This document shows positions 6,763-9,294 of a stretch of 9,294 nucleotides of DNA, piece by piece. Origin of the DNA: an uncultured Chloroflexota bacterium. Lineage in GTDB: Bacteria; Chloroflexota; Limnocylindria; Limnocylindrales; Limnocylindraceae. How positions within the stretch are numbered: position 1 is the first letter of the stretch; every line of letters starts with the position of its first letter. Made by a program: the position numbers and the translations under genes. The notes under the pieces are model-generated. The model had not been told where the DNA came from and ran no database searches. It saw nothing but the letters and a program-made list of their open reading frames with translations. The stretch lies in assembly GCA_903938075.1 (NCBI GenBank), contig CAJABS010000080.1, forward strand, positions 1 to 9,294, written 5' to 3'.

Positions 6763-7409
6763 CGTCGGAGCGCATCCCGCTCGGCATGCGCCTCTCAGAG
6801 CGCTTCGGCCGCTGGGCAATGCAGCGCTTGGCGGGCGAGATCGTGGTGAGTGGTCTTGATCGCATCCCTGCAACTGGGCCTGTACTGCTCGCTTCAAACC
6901 ACATCTCGTGGGTTGATCCGGTCCTTCTCGCCTGCTGGCTCACCCCAGCGACCGGTCGCCCAATGACCTGGATGGGGAAAGCGGAGGCGATGCGCTGGCC
7001 GCTGGTCGGCTGGTTCCTACGGGTGAATGGTGTCTTTGGGGTTCGGCGTGGGGCCGCCGATCTCGAGGCGTTCCGTCTGGCTGAGCGCATCCTCAGCGAG
7101 GGGCGCATCCTCGGGATCTACCCAGAGGGGACACGCTCGCCTGACGGCATCCTGCGCCCCTTTCGCGATGGGGCCGCCCTCCTCGCGCTGCGCAGCGGTG
7201 TCCCAGTCCTGCCAGTCGCGGTCACGGGCACGGACGGTCTATGGCGGAAGGGCTCGCTGATCCCTCGTCGCGTCCCTCGCGTCACGCTGACGATTGGGGA
7301 GCCGGTGGTGATTCCACGCGGCGAGGGGGCACGGCCCGAGCTTGCCGCGGTGAGCGGTGCCATCCACGACGCCGTCGCAGCCCTCCTTCCCGAGGCGAAT
7401 CGGCCCTAG
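6759..7409 (+). CDS. plsC: 1-acyl-sn-glycerol-3-phosphate acyltransferase (PlsC family)
   Basis: PlsC acylates lysophosphatidic acid to phosphatidic acid at the inner face of the membrane, the step before CDP-diacylglycerol formation. The 216-residue product carries the acyltransferase blocks in order. NHISWVDP (47-54) holds the HX4D catalytic pair His48 and Asp53. A hydrophobic MRWPLVGWFLRVNGVFGVRR segment (78-97) includes the GVFxVRR block. GIYPEGTRS (119-127) is the substrate-binding Glu-Gly-Thr-Arg motif. VPVLPVAVTGT (148-158) completes the set. No clean signal peptide is present, so the protein is probably peripherally or shallowly membrane-bound. Cmk-PlsC adjacency is common and makes sense because CTP is needed downstream of phosphatidic acid. 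It ends block 2: the TAG stop is 25 bases ahead of ispH. Other lysophospholipid acyltransferase specificities are possible. Confidence 0.9.
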   Translation: MTSERIPLGMRLSERFGRWAMQRLAGEIVVSGLDRIPATGPVLLASNHISWVDPVLLACWLTPATGRPMTWMGKAEAMRWPLVGWFLRVNGVFGVRRGAADLEAFRLAERILSEGRILGIYPEGTRSPDGILRPFRDGAALLALRSGVPVLPVAVTGTDGLWRKGSLIPRRVPRVTLTIGEPVVIPRGEGARPELAAVSGAIHDAVAALLPEANRP

Positions 7410-7422
7410 GGGCGGGGTGGGC

Positions 7423-7435
7423 GATAATGCCCGCA
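7423..7435 (+). promoter_or_regulatory. Candidate leaderless promoter of ispH, -10 hexamer GATAAT
   Basis: GATAAT at 7423-7428 matches the TATAAT consensus at five of six positions. It lies in the only non-coding stretch between plsC and ispH. Six bases separate it from the ATG at 7435, so the transcript would begin at the start codon with A as the first base. There is no Shine-Dalgarno in the 25-base gap and no TTGACA-like -35; the upstream DNA is instead a run of G-rich sequence. The hexamer is bracketed by GGGC (7419-7422) and GCCC (7429-7432), forming a small dyad. The position fixes 7435 as the ispH start. Confidence 0.65.
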
Positions 7436-8391
7436 TGGGAAGTGTCGAGAACATTGTCATCGCGAAGCGAACAGGCGTCTGCTATGGCGTCCGTGAGGCC
7501 ATTGATAAGGCCAAGATCGCCCGCGCCTCTGGAAAAGAGACCCACACCCTAGGGCATGTCGTACACAACGAGGGGCTGATCGCCGACCTCCGCGCCCGCG
7601 GTATTGAGAATGTTGACCACCTTGATGAGGTCGCTTCGGGGACCGCCGTCGTGATTCGCGCGCATGGAGTGACCCCTGAGGTTCTCGGTCGCGCAGCAGA
7701 GCGTGGGCTCGAAGTAATCGACGGCACCTGCACCTGGGTGACGCAAGAGCATCGTGAACTTGCGCGGCTGGTAGAGGAGGGGTACGAGATCGTTCTCCTC
7801 GGCACGCCGAATCACCCGGAGGTCGTTGGGCTGCTTGGGTTCGCCCCCAACGCCATCCTCGTCGACGAAGAGGAGGACTGGGCCACCATTCCGCGTCGCA
7901 AGCGCATGGCCCTGATTACCCAATCCACCCAACCGCCATGGAAGTTTGAGCGCCTGGCGGCCTTCCTTGTTTCGCGCTGCCACGAGCTGAAGGTCATCAA
8001 CACAGTCTGCCCGGTCACGATTCGACGCCAGGAGGACACCATCGCCGCTGCCCGAGAGGTGCAGCTCATGATCGTTGTCGGCGGCACACGAAGCGCCAAC
8101 ACGAAGGAGCTCACGCGCCTCTGTGAAATCAGCGGCACGCGCGCCGTGCAGATTGAATCTGCGCAGGGGCTGACCGATCCAAGTCTGTTTGACGGCGTTC
8201 ATACCGTTGGCATCACTGGCGGAACGAGCACCCCCATTGAAGACCTTGAGCGCGTCGCACTCAGGATTGCCGAACTCGGTGGCACCGACAGCGTTCGCAC
8301 GAATGCGGCTTCCATTGCTCGAGCGGCGCTCGAAGCCGCTGCCACGCCGCAATACCGCACCACATCAATTACTAGCGGTACACCAGCATGA
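7435..8391 (+). CDS. ispH: 4-hydroxy-3-methylbut-2-enyl diphosphate reductase (IspH/LytB)
   Basis: IspH is the [4Fe-4S] enzyme that reductively removes the hydroxyl of HMBPP to give IPP and DMAPP, the last step of the MEP isoprenoid pathway. In the 318-residue product the three cluster cysteines are Cys16 (GVCYGV), Cys99 (DGTCTWV) and Cys192 (NTVCPVT). The substrate-binding histidines are His44 (GHVVHN), His77 (RAHG) and His127 (NHPEV). Glu129 matches the proton-relay glutamate, and ITQST (161-165) holds the conserved Thr. SANT (220-223) and GITGGTSTP (259-267) contribute the diphosphate-binding Ser/Asn/Ser set. Several motifs differ from the commonest wording (GHVVHN for GPLIHN, DGTCTWV for DATCPxV), pointing to a divergent IspH branch. 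About 25 poorly conserved residues follow the fold. ATG 7435 is chosen because GVCYGV then sits at the usual distance from the N-terminus. The frame is open back to 7357, but that lies within plsC. The stop overlaps the der ATG (ATGA). Confidence 0.95.
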   Translation: MGSVENIVIAKRTGVCYGVREAIDKAKIARASGKETHTLGHVVHNEGLIADLRARGIENVDHLDEVASGTAVVIRAHGVTPEVLGRAAERGLEVIDGTCTWVTQEHRELARLVEEGYEIVLLGTPNHPEVVGLLGFAPNAILVDEEEDWATIPRRKRMALITQSTQPPWKFERLAAFLVSRCHELKVINTVCPVTIRRQEDTIAAAREVQLMIVVGGTRSANTKELTRLCEISGTRAVQIESAQGLTDPSLFDGVHTVGITGGTSTPIEDLERVALRIAELGGTDSVRTNAASIARAALEAAATPQYRTTSITSGTPA

Positions 8392-9294
8392 GTGAAGACG
8401 AGGTAGAGGTCGAAGTCGAATCCTTGCCGCGCCGGCTCCCACTGGTGGCGCTGGTCGGGCGACCAAACGTCGGGAAGAGCACCCTCTTCAATCGTTTCGT
8501 TGGCGAGCGACGTGCGGTCGTTGAAGATCGTGCCGGCACCACTCGCGATCGCTTGATCGGCATCGTTGAGTGGAATGGGATGCGCTTCCGTGTGGTCGAC
8601 ACAGGGGGCATGCAGCCCGCGGTCGGCGATCCGATTGAGATTGGGGTCCAGGACCAGGCACGTATTGCGGTTGATGCTGCCGACCTGATCCTGCTCCTCG
8701 TTGACGCTGCAACTGGCCCGAACCCTGGCGACGCCGAGGTGGCGCAACTGCTGCGCCGCAGCGGTAAGCCGATCATCCTTGTCGCGAACAAAGCCGACAA
8801 CATTGAACGCGATCGCGCCGCTCAGGAGTTCTCCATTCTCGGATTTGACCGACTCCACACAGTGAGCGCACAGCATGGCATCGGCTCTGGTGACCTTCTT
8901 GACGTCATCGTTGAGCGACTAGAAGCACTCCCTGAAGATGCGGGCGCCGCCTACGTGGAGGGCGAGGTGACCGTAGCGATTGTTGGTCGACCGAACGTTG
9001 GTAAGTCAAGCCTCCTTAACAAGCTGATTGGCAGTGAGCGAACGGTGGTGAGCGCAGTGGCCGGCACGACGCGCGATGCTATTGACGAGACGCTACTGCA
9101 CGCAGGACGCCAGATCACCCTCGTGGACACGGCAGGCATTCGTAAGCGCGGCAAGGTTGCCTCTGGCCCTTCGGCAGACAAGTGGGCCACGGTGCGCTCG
9201 GTGCGTGCCCTTGATCGTGCCGAGGTGGCCCTGCTGCTCATTGACGCGTCGACGGGCTTGCAGGCCCACGATCTGCATATCGCAGGCTCCGTGA
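8388..9294 (+). CDS. der: GTPase Der (EngA), 3' end outside window
   Basis: Der is an essential GTPase with two tandem G domains that acts in assembly of the 50S ribosomal subunit. The window holds 302 complete codons, about two thirds of the usual length. An acidic leader (MSEDEVEVEVESLP) precedes G domain 1: G1 GRPNVGKS (24-31), the G2 region AGTTRDR (49-55), G3 DTGG (71-74), G4 NKAD (134-137). After a linker, G domain 2 shows G1 GRPNVGKS (200-207), AGTTRDA (225-231) and G3 DTAG (247-250) with IRKRGKV following. Its G4 motif and the C-terminal KH-like domain lie beyond the window. After RKRGKV the protein reads ASGPSADKWATVRS, two residues longer than the common form and with DKWA in place of EKYS. 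The ATG at 8388 overlaps the ispH stop. No Shine-Dalgarno is evident, so coupled translation is likely. Confidence 0.95.
   Translation, partial: MSEDEVEVEVESLPRRLPLVALVGRPNVGKSTLFNRFVGERRAVVEDRAGTTRDRLIGIVEWNGMRFRVVDTGGMQPAVGDPIEIGVQDQARIAVDAADLILLLVDAATGPNPGDAEVAQLLRRSGKPIILVANKADNIERDRAAQEFSILGFDRLHTVSAQHGIGSGDLLDVIVERLEALPEDAGAAYVEGEVTVAIVGRPNVGKSSLLNKLIGSERTVVSAVAGTTRDAIDETLLHAGRQITLVDTAGIRKRGKVASGPSADKWATVRSVRALDRAEVALLLIDASTGLQAHDLHIAGSV

Noticed and set aside
7404..7411. CCCTAGGG palindrome over the plsC stop as a terminator
   Set aside because: It is only eight bases long with no loop and no T tract, so it would not form a stable terminator hairpin.
7549..8352. A 267-codon open frame on the minus strand across ispH
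   Set aside because: It is a shadow of ispH, whose cysteines and histidines are intact on the + strand. The antisense product has no family character or start signal.
4144..8815. GCGATCGC palindromes (one near 4145 as GGCGATCGCC, one near 8545, one near 8808), resembling cyanobacterial HIP1
   Set aside because: Only three copies were found, all inside genes. A rough base-composition estimate predicts fewer than one, so there may be mild excess, but the count is too small to claim a HIP1-like repeat, and other content does not point to cyanobacteria.

Overview
The window is a gene-dense, high-GC (roughly 60-65% by eye) bacterial chromosomal segment with every gene on the + strand. Intergenic DNA is almost absent: the only two gaps are 28 and 25 bases. 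The gene content is housekeeping: NAD kinase, RecN, a Xer recombinase, the ScpAB condensin partners, an RluB-type pseudouridine synthase, CMP kinase, a PlsC-type acyltransferase, IspH and Der. The order nadK-recN-xerD-scpA-scpB-rluB-cmk-der is the one I associate with high-GC Terrabacteria. It is best known in Actinomycetota, and relatives occur in Chloroflexota. The IspH and Der sequences look to me more like Chloroflexota or a deep actinobacterial lineage than classical Actinomycetes, and the compactness would suit a streamlined free-living genome. This placement comes from memory of gene order and protein style and is tentative.

Layout. Block 1 (1-3115) holds the C-terminal part of nadK, then recN and xerD, joined by start/stop overlaps. 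A 28-base gap follows, with a -10-like hexamer six bases ahead of a GTG start. Block 2 (3144-7409) holds a small HD-like protein of unknown role, scpA, scpB, rluB, cmk and plsC, all overlapping head to tail by 1 to 17 bases. A 25-base gap follows, with a second -10-like hexamer, GATAAT, also six bases ahead of an ATG. Block 3 (7435-end) holds ispH and the first 302 codons of der.

How the genes fit together. RecN (double-strand break repair), XerD (chromosome dimer resolution) and ScpA/ScpB (the kleisin and its partner in the Smc complex) all serve chromosome maintenance. Cmk (CMP/dCMP phosphorylation) and PlsC (phosphatidic acid synthesis) connect nucleotide supply with CTP-dependent phospholipid synthesis. 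RluB and Der both act on the large ribosomal subunit. IspH completes the MEP isoprenoid pathway.

I found no mobile element, CRISPR array, RNA gene or defence system, and I do not think a new multi-gene system is present. The observations most worth following are the two matched leaderless-promoter signatures and the HD-like protein, which lacks part of the expected metal-binding set and sits between xerD and scpA.
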